A stretch of DNA of 64,000 nucleotides from NCBI RefSeq assembly GCF_029931775.1, contig NC_079312.1, positions 10,175,821 to 10,239,820 of the forward strand, read 5' to 3'. Every line of letters starts with the position of its first letter. Position 1 is the stretch's first letter. This document shows, in pieces, positions 50,152 through 59,799 of the stretch. The position numbers were made by a program, and so were the translations under genes. The notes below the pieces were generated by a model, which did not search any database, had not been told where the DNA came from, and saw only the letters and a program-made list of their open reading frames with translations. This DNA is from Euleptes europaea. Taxonomy: Eukaryota > Chordata > Lepidosauria > Squamata > Sphaerodactylidae.

Positions 50152-50372
50152 GTTGCCAACCTCCGGGTGGAGCTTGGCGATCTTCAAGTATAACTGGTCT
50201 CCAGACAACCGAGATCAGTCCTCCTGGAGAAAAGGGCTGCTTTGGAGGGTGGACTCTACAGCATTATACCCTGCTAAGGTCTCTCCCCAAAATCTGCCCT
50301 TCCCAAGCTCCCCACCCCCACCCCAAATCCCCAGGAATTTTCCAGCCCAGAGTTGGCAACCCTAGTAGGAAA
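50152..50372 (+). repeat. GTTGCC-type MITE-like repeat
   Basis: Begins GGGTTGCCAACCTCCGGGTG and ends AGAGTTGGCAACCCTA. The inner TCTCCAGACAACCGAGATCA is the family core in reverse order. Confidence 0.7.
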
Positions 50373-50391
50373 TGGGCATGAAACCCTAGGC

Positions 50392-50494
50392 CAGGGGTGT
50401 CGAACTCATTTGTTAGGCGGGCCGGATATGACATAAATGGCTCTTGGTCGGGCTGGGCCATGTGCACATGAATAAATAAGTAAATAAATACCAT

Positions 50495-50544
<50 letters not shown>

Positions 50545-50554
50545 AGAAAGAAAG

Positions 50555-50613
<59 letters not shown>

Positions 50614-50879
50614 GGGAGGAAGGAAGGAAGGAAGGAAGGAAGGAAGGAAGGAAGGAAGGAAGGAAGGAAGGAAGGAAGGAAGGAAGGAAGGAAGGAAGGA
50701 AGGAAGAAAAGAGAAAAACCTCCCACACACATCCCTGGCCACGTCAGTGGCGCGCAGCCCAGTGGCCACTGCAAAGCACCCCCCCCCACACACTCCGGGC
50801 CGCCCCAGTGGCCCCGCAGGCCGGATAAAAGCCCTCCGGTGGCCAGATCTGGCCTGCGGCCGCATGTTTGACACTCCTG
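50392..50879. mobile_element. Non-autonomous hAT element with expanded purine microsatellite
   Basis: Termini CAGGGGTGTCGAACTCATTT and GCATGTTTGACACTCCTG. The 8-bp target copies CCCTAGGC and GCCTAGGC (50384-50391, 50880-50887) have one mismatch. A (GA)n(GAAA)n(GGAA)n tract at about 50498-50708 fills much of the element. It lies in intron 1 of the SCAN-ZNF gene. Confidence 0.9.
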
Positions 50880-51050
50880 GCCTAGGCCAACATCGACAAC
50901 ATATTTTTCGCCTGCAGTCTTTGCTCCTTTCCTAACAAAACAAAATACTGAAGTATAAGAGGGCTGATTTTTACTTCAGCGGCTTATTTGGAGGTCATTT
51001 GGACTCCCACCCTGGTTTAGCAGAGTGGAGCGGAGATGAAACTCACTCAC

Positions 51051-51749
51051 TTGCTTCTCTGCTGTTGTGGCCGCTCCCTGCCTCCGCAGGAAGTCCTCGG
51101 CCAACACTACCGCCTGGGCGCAGGTCTCCGCTCTGCGCTCCCTCAGCCAGCTCTGGATCTCGGGGGGCAGGACAGCCAGGAACTGCTCCAGGATCACCAG
51201 CTCCAGGATCTGCTCCTTGGAGCGGCTCTCTGGCTTCAGCCACTGGTAGCAGAGATACCAGAGCTGGCCGCAAACCACCCGTGGCCCGTCTCCTTCTCGG
51301 TAGCGCAGCTGCCTGAAGCGGAGGCGAGGGGCCTCCGCGCGTTGCACGGTCTCGTCTTGAATCTCCTCCTTCACCTCTGCGGCATTTTGCACAACGCTGT
51401 CTTCCAGCTGAGAGTCCTTCTCAAGGCCGAGCCAGCTTCCGAGCCTTTGCTGGCTTCTAGCATCGGCTGCCCCTTCCAAAGGAACCAGAGGCGCCTTTAG
51501 GTCCTCCGTTGGCCCTCCCATGGCCCGTTGGTTCCTCCATTGCAAGTGTGAGGACTCAACCATCTTGAGGAACTCTTGCCACTGGGTTTCCCAGTACCGC
51601 GCCAGACCGTCCTCTGGTTCCTGTTTAACCACACCGTTTGGAAATTCCCTCTGGCACATATGAGGGGGACACGTTTCCTCCAAGTCCTCCCCGGGTTTTA
51701 GGTCTGCTGGGTCTTGTTCCTCCATTTTTGTATTTGTCTCTAGCACCGT
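51051..51749 (-). CDS. SCAN zinc-finger gene, exon 1: SCAN domain
   Basis: First coding exon, acceptor CCCCCATTTTCAG before 51749, donor AAGCAA|GTGAGTGAG. Translation probably starts at 51725 ([17 protein letters not shown]), giving 225 residues. Acidic N-terminus with a VKQEPE motif (a possible SUMO site), [13 protein letters not shown], then the SCAN domain at about residues 135-216 ([20 protein letters not shown] ... [15 protein letters not shown]). SCAN forms homo- and heterodimers. The exon leaves in phase 0 and joins 47505. The acceptor shows there is at least one upstream 5' exon, not found. Divergent from the SCAN gene at 58.3 kb. Confidence 0.92.
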
Positions 51750-52221
51750 CTGAAAATGGGGGCCTCAAGTGGAGCGAGAGCCCGGTCCAGCAGCCGTTTT
51801 GTCTCCGGCCACAACCTCCTCCGAAGTCCATTGGTTCCCAGGTCTTTTTTTGTGTGGCAGTTGTTGGGGGAAGCTTATATTGTGAAGGCCCGGCAAGAGA
51901 TCCTTCCCTCAAGGGTGGTTTGACCCTAACAACAATATTTGCTCCTCATGCCACACAGATTTTTCTTTTTCTTTTTTGGACTGAGGACCAGAGGCCATAA
52001 TCTTCAAGGCAAGCAAAAGGTAGATGCTCCCTGTGGAAAGCAAGACAAAATTGAAAACGTGAAAAGCTGCGTACGGGATCCTTTCCTACAGTTTTTACAG
52101 AAACCTCATTTTTTTAAAAAAGGAGAGTCTTCCCTAGTGGACAGCCTGATACTTTCGGCAAGCCCACAAGCAAAGCAAGGCACCGTGCCCGTTTGCCCTC
52201 TTGCAGTATCCGATATTCAGG
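51750..52221. other. 5' flank of the SCAN exon, no feature
   Basis: Intronic or promoter-proximal sequence of the minus-strand SCAN gene; no first exon was identified with confidence. Confidence 0.4.
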
Positions 52222-52505
52222 GGTAAACCACCAGCGTGGTGTAGAGAACCGTGTTCGATTCCCCACTCCTCCATATTAGTGACAGACTCTAATCTGGTGA
52301 ACCGGGTTGGCTTCCCCACTCCTCCACATGAAGCCTGCTGGGTGACCTTGGGCTAGTCACGGTTCTCTCTGAACTCGCTCGGCACCACCCAACTCACAAG
52401 GTTTCTGTTGTGAGGAGGGGAAGGGAAGGCGATTGTAAGCCACATTGAGACTCCTTACAGTAGAGAAAAAGCAAGGCATAAAAACCAACTCTCCTTCTTC
52501 TCTTC
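52222..52505 (+). repeat. MIR-like CORE SINE, copy 2
   Basis: tRNA-like head (GTGTTCGATTCCCCACTCCT), CORE signature GGTGACCTTGGGCTAGTCAC, and 3' end ATAAAAACCAACTCTCCTTC. Confidence 0.85.
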
Positions 52506-53282
52506 TAGACATAGATGCTCCTTCTAGCCATTTTTCAAATTTACACTAAACAACAGCTGCACGGAGCTAGCCAGCATTTGGGGATTCAGATTATTTTGCT
52601 CTTTGTTGAAACCCAGCACTGGCTGTTTCAACGGCATCTCAGAACATGTGCTGTTGGCAGTGCCTCTGAACATGCATCAAGTGCTTTCTCCTCCACTCCC
52701 TCCCGCACCATTTATTATTGGAAAGCAGGAAGCCGAGCTGAATAACCCTCCAAGTCACTGGCATCTGTGCAACCGTGGGCCCCTGCCAAACGCAACCCGT
52801 TTTGAAAAGACCCTCTCGGCTAGGGTTGCCAGCCTCCCAGCGGGAGCTTTGGCCTAGATCTGCCCGTCCCCTGTTGCCTCCTTTGCAAACAGCTCTGGGG
52901 AGTCTAAACTTTTCCAATGCAACAAACAATAGCAACATTTATTTCTTCTTTTGCAGCGACAGATCCCCCCCCCCCCCCCCCCGCTGCTACTGAAGCTCAC
53001 CTCTCCAGCCCCTTGGAAATCAGCCGCTTCCTCCTCCGTTAATGTAACCCACCCAACAGGGTCCTTTCCATTGCACCCCCCACCCTCCTTTCCCAGTTAC
53101 TCTGATCCTCTCTAGGAAAGGCTTCTCGGTTTGCTTTAACCCTTCAATTTGGAACATTTCAGCAGGACTGGCCCTTTCAATGAAGAGGCTTTGGAAAAGC
53201 CTCCCTGGCTTTCTTACCCTACCTTACTTCGCCCACCTCCACCCCCGAAGCCCCAAATATGGGTGCAGTCGTGGGCAGATTA
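52506..53282. other. No gene; poly(C) run and a short GTTGCC-type fragment
   Basis: A GTTGCC-family fragment lies near 52819-52870 and a pure C tract at about 52966-52982. No frame with a domain. Confidence 0.5.
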
Positions 53283-53363
53283 GGGCTGCCCACCCCCATT
53301 TGGGGTCTGGAGATCTCCCGGAATGACAACTGATCTCCAGGTAGGATTGCCAACCTCCAGGTA

Positions 53364-53696
53364 TTATCATAGACTTGCCTTTATTGAAGAAGCTGCTGCG
53401 AAATGGGACAACTTACCGGATACCCATAATATTGGCAACTATGGACTATGAATTTAATTGATATCAAAAGAAAATATATGAATTGTACTTAAGTGACATT
53501 TATATGTATGAACATTACCTGTTGAATAGAACTTGCACCTTGCACTTTTGTAACTATGGCTGGAATGCTTTGGTTATAAGCATTATATGCTTGTTTACTT
53601 GTATGACAACTTTTGTTACACATTTTGAAATGCATTCACTTGGCATATCAATTTTGTGCTTTTTTCTGCCAGTAGTGCTTTTGTGATTGTTTAACT
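53364..53696 (+). mobile_element. 333-bp inserted element with hammerhead-like 5' end
   Basis: Sits inside a GTTGCC-type repeat with short AGGTA copies at both edges (53359-53363, 53697-53701). Non-coding and AT-rich after the ribozyme-like start. It resembles no family I know. Confidence 0.6.
53375..53438 (+). ncRNA. Hammerhead-ribozyme-like motif
   Basis: 5' arm TTGCCTTTAT pairs 8 of 10 with 3' arm ATATTGGCAA. Between them: TGAAGA (the preceding C is missing or shifted), a short stem II with GC/GC, GAAA, and a five-pair stem III ATGGG/CCCAT. The base after stem III is A, an allowed cleavage residue. It is the only copy here with an ordinary stem III and loop. The lost core C suggests decay. 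Confidence 0.5.
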
Positions 53697-54187
53697 AGGT
53701 ACTAGCTGGAGACCTCCAGCCGATAGAGATCAGTTCTCCTGGAGAAAATGGCCACTTTGACAATTGGACTCTATGGCATTCTCCAAACCCTTCCCTCCTC
53801 CGGCTCTGCCCCAAAAATCTCCAGATATTTCCCAACCCGGAGCTGGCAACCCTATCTCCATATGACAGAGATCAGTTCTGGAGAAAATGGACTGCTTTGG
53901 GACTGCTGCAGCATTATATCCCACTGAACCCTCCCCAAATCTAGCCTTCCCAGACTCCAGGTGTTCCCCCACCTGGAGTTGGCACCCCTAAGTGCAATGC
54001 TCTTTGCACATGCTCAAAGGTGCTACTTAATTGGACATCAGAGTTCGAGTCCCCACCCCCAGAAGAGGCTATCAGAACATCAGAAAAGGTGCAGATAGGA
54101 TCCCGTCCGACCAGCGCTCTATCCTAGTCCATTTCACACAGCCACCCACTAGTTGCCCTATAGGGCCAACAAACAGACCTTCCTCCA

Positions 54188-54402
54188 TGGTTGCCAACTT
54201 CCAGGTAGGACCTGGAGCACTCCCACAATTACACCTAATAGCCAGATGACAGAGGTCAGTTCCCCATCCTGAGAAAAATGGCTGTTTTGGAGGGGGGACC
54301 TTAAGGCAATGTACCCTGCTGACCCCCCCCCCAAAAACCCACCCTTTCCAGTCTCCACCCCCAAATCTTCAGGAATTTCCCAACCCAGAGCTGGCAACCG
54401 TA
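54188..54402 (+). repeat. GTTGCC-type MITE-like repeat
   Basis: From GGTTGCCAACTTCCAGGTAG to CCAGAGCTGGCAACCGTA with a C-run inside. Confidence 0.7.
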
Positions 54403-54995
54403 CCTTCCCCTGATGCTGCCTCCTAGCATTGACATTCAAAGGTTGACTGTCTCTGGTTATGGAAGTTCTATTAAGTCATTGTTTCTGATAGCCATGGATG
54501 GACCCATTGCTTATGAATCTGACAGGCAGAAATCCACCAGGTGATGTTTCCCTTTCTCTGTTGCCCCATGATGCGAAGCAGACACCCTACTGACTATCCG
54601 CTTGTCACCTGACTGTTTGCTTCTTTATTACGTTTTAATCTGCTTGGTTCTCTAAGGAATTCTGGGCAGGGTGCCTGGACCCCTCTCCCCATTCTGTCCT
54701 CACGGCAACCCTGTGAGGTAGGCTAGGCTGAAAGAACAACTGGCCCAAGGTCATCCAATAAGCTTCATGGTCAAATGAGGATCTCAAGGCAAGTCAGTCT
54801 GGAGAAATAAAACATCCTGTCCCTTTAATAGGAACTTAATTGGATGGGATTTCCCTCCATGCCTTGAAAAGCTTCAGCTGCCTATTTCCACCCATGTAAC
54901 ATTGTTTTTTTCCCTTCCGGGCAGCTGGCAACCCTACATCCCAAATCTTAGAGAAAAAGAGTGGGAAGAGGCCTCTGACAGGAGACAGAGAAAAA
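54403..54995. other. Spacer with a CORE-SINE remnant
   Basis: About 54690-54790 has CAACCCTGTGAGGTAGGCTA and GGCCCAAGGTCATCCAATAA, a decayed MIR-like CORE. Otherwise nothing is recognised. Confidence 0.45.
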
Positions 54996-55747
54996 GATGT
55001 GCAAGAGCGCCACAGGTTACAAGGCGTTTATCTAATCACTTGTAGCCACTCCAAAGTTTTACAAAATAGTAGTAACATCAAAGGTTCAATTAAATTGCAA
55101 ACATTACAGCATACAAATAATGAGCAAACACACTTAATTTCTGATGATAGCTACAGTAAGCCCCATGTAACCTGTTGTAAATAAGTTATATGTAATTACT
55201 GTGTGATATTTGTACTAGTTATTCTTCTGTTTGTTGCTGAATTTCAAGGTTACAATCCGAAGAAGGATATTGAAACGGGATACTAGCCGACAAAGCTGTT
55301 GGGGTTTTATGTTATGTTATCAACGCTTTTGCTTTTTTGTTTAAAACTTTGGAGCAGCCGCAAGTGATCAGATAAACGCCTTGTAACCTCTGGTGCTTTG
55401 CACATTTTCCCCCTCTGTATTCTAACCGCTACATCATTTGTCTGCCTTGCAGCTCACAAAGGTCATTGATGCATCCCGGCTTTGACTCATGTTCCCTGCC
55501 GTTCTGACCCGATTCTTCAAAGCTGTTGGGGTTTTATGTTGCATTATCAATGCTTTTGCTTTTTGCATTTAAAACTTTGGAGTAGCCGCAAGTGATTAGA
55601 TAAACGCCTTGTAACCTCTGGTGCTTTGCACATTTTCCCCCTCTGTATTCCAACCGCTACATCATTTGTCTGCCTTGCAGCTCACAAAGGTCATGGATGC
55701 ATCCCGGCTTGGACTCATGTCCCCTGCCATTCTGACCCGATTCTTCA
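54996..55747 (+). mobile_element. Composite inverted and tandem repeat element with a weak hammerhead-like core
   Basis: Arms at 54995-55064 and 55341-55409 are inverted copies (AAGGCGTTTATCTAATCACT / complement). In addition, 55291-55517 and 55518-55747 are direct tandem copies of ~227-230 bp, each starting CAAAGCTGTTGGGGTTTTAT. Just before the first unit, 55252-55290 reads CCGAAGA, a short loop, GAAA, CGG...CCG: a hammerhead-like core with a C for U. Inverted plus tandem terminal repeats are reminiscent of Penelope-type pLTR arrangements, but no reverse transcriptase is present. Confidence 0.6.
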
Positions 55748-56249
55748 TTTTGGTTCTCAGGAGCTCTATGCGGGTTAAAAAGATGAGGACTCTCGATGCC
55801 CTTTTTCAACATGCAGGCTTCCCAGTTTTCCAAGGGTTACTCTGATAGAACTCTCAGCCCTAGAGAGGACCGGAAAGAAGAAAGAAGGGGAGGCGTGCCT
55901 GAATACAAAAATAAGACAGTCTGAATTTAGACCCCCCCCCCTTCCTGCCAGGCTTCAGAGCAGCTGCCTTCAGAGATTAATAGTGTGGTGAGCCCCCACC
56001 CCCAGCATAGAGTAATAGAAAGAGCTGTTTGCATGATCAGGGAAAGATGATCTTGTGTTGTGCTGGGCTACATCGGTGTTCTATTGCTCAAAAGGACTTA
56101 CTCCCAGGAAAGTGCACATAGGATTTGCAGCTCGGCCGGTGCCAGACTGGAAGCTGGAGATCCCCCTCCCCCAGCTGTACCTTCCTTACAATATAGGCCA
56201 AGCACAGGCCAGTCTCCAATTTACCTTTTCTGGGAAGGTGATAGAAGAA

Positions 56250-56550
56250 GCAGAGTTGGTTTTTATACGCCGGCTTTCTCTACCACTGGAGGGAGAATCA
56301 AACCGGCTTACAATCACCTTCCCTTCCCCTCAACAGACACCCTGGGAGGTAGGTGGGGCTGAGGGAGAGTGACTAGCCCAAGGTCACCCAGTTGGCTTCG
56401 TGTGTAGGAGCGGGGAAACCAATCTAGTTCACCAGATTAGCCTCCGCCGCTCACGGGGAGGAGTGGGGAATCGAACCCGGCTCTCCAGATCAGAGTCCAC
56501 CGCTACAAACCACCGCTCTTAACCACTACACCGCGCTGGCTCTCATAGAG
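56250..56550 (-). repeat. MIR-like CORE SINE, copy 3
   Basis: Minus orientation: GTTTTTATACGCCGGCTTTC tail, GTGACTAGCCCAAGGTCACC core, and GGGGAATCGAACCCGGCTCT (reverse tRNA B-box) ending at CACCGCGCTGGCTCTC. Confidence 0.88.
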
Positions 56551-57017
56551 AGTGTAGTAGCGGCAGAGCTGTTCCAGGAGCTTCCCGGATGACCCATCTG
56601 CCCTGGACCCATTTCAATCCAGTTTCAGGTCTGGGGATGGATATAGGGCTGCCACAGCATCACCGGGCACCCCCTGGGAAGTAGGGCACAGAGTGGAAAT
56701 GATGTCATGAGATACATTGATAAGGCTGCAAGGTCCCGTCCCCCCCCCGGCCATCGGCGAGGGAGGGGGTGGGGGGATCTCACCAGGCTTAAAATGGTGC
56801 CTAGGTCTGTGTGATGATTAGAGTTGCCAGGTCCCTCTTCACCATTGGCGGGAGGTTTTGGGGGCTGAGCCTGAGGAGGGCAGGGTTTGGGAGGGGAGGG
56901 ACTTCAATGCCATAGAGTCCAATAGCCAAAGCGGCCATTTGCTCCAGGCGAACTGATCTCTACCTGCCGGAGATCAGTTGTAATAGTGGGAGATCTCCAG
57001 CTAGTACCTGGAGGTTG

Positions 57018-57593
57018 AGCAATCAAAATATACACCACCACACTATTGCACACAGTCAGGAACTTAGTATGGAGTCGGCTAGTTAATTTCAAGTCAATCA
57101 CAGACACAAAGTAATCCAGAACTTGATAATTTATCTCATAGGTGCAAAAGTGCAAATGTGCAGTGAAAGACAATTTTCTCTTGAGTAATTTTTACAAAGG
57201 TAACTGGAGAGCAAAATTCAAAAAGTCCCGTGAGGGTAAGGTTTCAATAGTATTTCAAGAAGAATGAAGAGGGGGACGATCGTTTCAGTTCAGGGGCTGA
57301 AGAAGAACTGAAACGATCGTCCCCCTCTTCATTCTTCTTGAAATACTATTGAAACCTTACCCTCATGGGACTTTTTGAATTTTGCTCTCCAGTTACCTCT
57401 GTGAAGATTACTCAAGAGAAAATTGTGGAGATTGTTACCTTATAGGATTGAGAACATAGGATTGCATATAGAATTGTATGTTGTAAGTCTTTCACTGCAC
57501 ATTTTCACTTCTGCACCTATGTGATAAATTATCAAGTTCTGGATTACTTTGTGTCTGTGATTGACTTGAAATTAACTAGCCAACTCCATACTA
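57018..57593. mobile_element. 576-bp foldback element with hammerhead core at the turn, 15-bp target duplication
   Basis: Flanked by AGTACCTGGAGGTTG (57003-57017 and 57594-57608). Nearly the whole element is an inverted repeat: 57063-57134 pairs with 57527-57597, and 57215-57290 with 57306-57385. The centre (about 57291-57305) contains the 5' half of a hammerhead-like motif. No coding capacity. The right arm includes ~60 bases absent from the left (57421-57480). Confidence 0.88.
57292..57326 (+). ncRNA. Hammerhead-ribozyme-like motif with self-complementary stem III
   Basis: Stem I AGGGG (57292-57296) pairs with CCCCT (57322-57326). Between them: CTGAAGA (57297-57303), a minimal stem II AG-AA-CT, GAAA, and ACGATCGT, which is perfectly self-complementary, followed by C at 57321 as the cleavage residue. 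A self-complementary stem III is what dimer-acting type I hammerheads show. Every core position looks consensus; only stem II is very short. Confidence 0.62.
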
Positions 57594-57617
57594 AGTACCT
57601 GGAGGTTGGCAACCCTA

Positions 57618-57870
57618 GTGATGACGTCACTTCCAAAAGGGACATCGTTATGCCGCCGACGATGAGGAAGATGCTCTGCTGTCTGGGCAAATACCAGAGT
57701 GTCTCCCCGTCGTTGCCTGTGTGATTATATCATCACACCGGCAACGTTGAGGTCTAGGCCTCGCTTTAAGCCTGGTAAGATCCCCACTGGCCAGCTGGAT
57801 GGCATCGGGGGGGGGGGGGGAAAGGGGTCCAAAGGAGGTTCCCTGCCCCTGGCGGGAGTCTGGCAACCCT
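57618..57870. repeat. Second small repeat family (TGACGTCACTTCC / TCTGGCAACCC)
   Basis: Runs from GATGACGTCACTTCC to GCGGGAGTCTGGCAACCCTA. Related pieces are at 56640-56830 and 60690-60840. It has a small hairpin and a G-run; class unknown. Confidence 0.45.
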
Positions 57871-58329
57871 AATACGTCAACCTCCCTTCTGATTGAAAAC
57901 TCAGGCATGGTGTCAGCTTGACAGGTGACGCTCTGGAAACCCTGCCCCCAAAATGTATGGTAATACCACAGAGTTTCAGGTAAATTACAGAATGCTGAGT
58001 GATGCACTGAAATCACAGCCAGGTTTTCACCTGGAAGTGATGCCAATGCCTCATGTGATATGTCATCGCAGGGAAGTGTCTTTCCAACTGCCTGTTATCT
58101 GAGACCCTTTAAATGGCGGTGGCAACGGCGGTTTGTAATAATTGTCCGTCTCTTATCCCCAGGAAGATGCCTTCTTGCTATTCCAGAATATGGTCATTTC
58201 TGGTTTAACCTCCACTTATGTAGAGATCCCGAGGGACAGGAAGAACAAAGACTCCTTTGGCTCCTAGAGATCAGGAAAGAGGCTTTCGGGAACGCGAGCC
58301 TGACAACTCTGACCTTGTCCGGAGGCAAA

Positions 58330-59100
58330 ATGACCACAGCAGAGGAGCGAGATCTCCAGTTTCCTGCCCAGTTGGAGCAAGGGGTGCAGAGCGATATCAG
58401 AATGGAGGAGGAAAGCTCAAGAGGCCCCCAGCTGACTGAAGAGTCCAGAAAAGCCCCGCACGCCCGCCAAGCTGGGGGATTCCCGCCAAGGAGCCTGGGA
58501 GAAGAAGTGAAACAGGAACAAGACGAGGGGCAGCTTCAGAGATGGGAAGTCCAATGGCAGGAGTTCCTGAAGACGGTGGAAGCCTCTCCGTCAGAGTGGA
58601 AGAACCCCCAGTGGAGGGGTGAATGTGTCCCTTCAGGCGAAGCTGAGGTGGTTCCCACTCCGCTTCTAGGTCGGCCTGTCTCCGGCTGCCAAATTGCAGG
58701 AGAGCAGAATCTACCAGATCCTCATGAACCTCCCGGGCAAGTGTGTGCCAGGCTCAAATGTGGAGACTTTGGGCAAGTGAAGGAAGAAATGGAGGGCCAG
58801 GAGGCCCTTGGCCCAGAAGTGCAACGCCAGCGCTTCAGGGGGTTCCTCTACCTGGAGGCCGAGGGCCCCCGCAGTGTTTGCTGCCAGCTCCGGGAACTTT
58901 GTCATCGGTGGCTCCAGCCTGAGAGACGCACCAAAGAGCAGATCCTGGAGCTGGTGATCCTGGAGCAGTTCCTGGCTGTCCTGCCCCCGGAGATGTTGAA
59001 CTGGGTTAAGCAACGTGGCCCAGGGACCTGCTCTCAGGCCGCCGCCCTGGCAGAGGAGTTCCTGCTAGAAAAGCGAGCAGCGGAAGGGCTGGAAGAACAA
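58330..59100 (+). CDS. SCAN gene, exon 1: SCAN domain
   Basis: Start chosen at 58330 ([18 protein letters not shown]). The frame is open further 5' to 58060, but an acceptor (CTCTTATCCCCAG at 58162) divides that part and it lacks similarity. 257 residues: acidic N-terminus, EEVKQEQDE (possible SUMO site), [20 protein letters not shown]. The SCAN domain is at about residues 165-250 ([40 protein letters not shown]). Donor GAACAA|GTGAGAGG, phase 0. Clear paralogue of 51051-51749 with the same exon structure, in divergent orientation. Confidence 0.88.
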
Positions 59101-59524
59101 GTGAGAGGGACATAGGAATTTCCGCAGGGCTTGTCGTCAGCCCTGAGAGTCTGCTTTGACTGATGGGCAGGACAAAGCTGTAGAATAAATTAACCTGTAC
59201 ACCTTAGAAGGGTCTACGGTTGCCCAAATAAAAGCAGAGAAGAGTATTCTGTTAAAATTCTAAATAACAAGAGGAACACCCGCAAGGGCTTGTGCGGGAG
59301 GGGGGGGGAACAGGACAGTCCCTCCCCTCTGCCTGTTTTTGCAACCCCCCAGGTTCTGCCCACAGTGTGTGTGTGTGTGGAGGGGAGAAGCCCAGATCCA
59401 GATTTCTGCCCTTGTGGTAGAGGTGCTAACTCCAGGTTAGCATCCTCCTGGAGATTTGGGAGTAGATCCTGGGAAAAGCAGAATTTGGAGTGGGGAGGAA
59501 CCTCAGCGGAGTACAATGCCATAA

Positions 59525-59777
59525 TACTGTCGAAGGCTTTCACGGTCAGAGTTCATTGGTTCTTGTAGGTTATCCGGGCTGTGTGACCGTGGTCTTGGTA
59601 TTTTCTTTCCTGATGTTTCGCCAGCAGCTGTGGCAGGCATCTTCAGAGGAGTAACACGGAGAGACACTGTCCTTCAGTGTTACTCCTCTGAAGATGCCTG
59701 CCACAGCTGCTGGCGAAACGTCAGGAAAGAAAATACCAAGACCACGGTTACACAGCCCGGATAACCTACAAGAACCA
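59525..59777. mobile_element. 253-bp foldback element with hammerhead-like cores, second copy
   Basis: Same family and length as 48337-48589, opposite orientation, with target duplication ACAATGCCATAA (59513-59524, 59778-59789). The left arm carries the extra CGAAGGCTTTCACGGTCAGA extension. It is inserted in a GTTGCC-type repeat. Confidence 0.88.
59684..59726 (+). ncRNA. Hammerhead-ribozyme-like motif (best copy of its family)
   Basis: Stem I TCCT (59684-59687) pairs perfectly with AGGA (59723-59726). CTGAAGA, stem II closed by GCC/GGC and GC/GC around CACAGCT, GAAA, then ACGT as self-complementary stem III and C at 59722. The inverted arm (59608-59650) has a changed core end (GAAACATC). Confidence 0.62.
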
Positions 59778-59799
59778 ACAATGCCATAAATTTGCAATG

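Larger units (their letters stand above)
53283..53851 (+). repeat. GTTGCC-type repeats, one split by a 333-bp insertion
   Basis: A fragment at 53283-53340 is followed by GATTGCCAACCTCCAGGTA, interrupted at 53364-53696. It resumes as ACTAGCTGGAGACCTCCAGC and ends at GAGCTGGCAACCCTA. A further partial copy spans 53853-53990. Confidence 0.7.
56820..57617 (-). repeat. GTTGCC-type repeat split by a foldback element
   Basis: Left part 56820-57017, right part 57594-57617 (GGAGGTTGGCAACCCTA). The 15-bp duplication of its own AGTACCTGGAGGTTG marks the insertion site of 57018-57593. Confidence 0.75.

Noticed and set aside
50264-50874. Minus-strand frames of 127-154 residues rich in Phe, Leu, Ser, Pro
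   Set aside because: They are translations of the purine microsatellite inside a hAT element.
55141-55170. Second CTGATGA occurrence as a hammerhead core
   Set aside because: No GAAA follows at a suitable distance and no stem II or stem I complement was found.
58060-58329. In-frame ATG at 58060 as start of the SCAN protein
   Set aside because: A splice acceptor at 58162 interrupts it, the extra residues lack SCAN-family character, and 58330 gives a typical acidic N-terminus.
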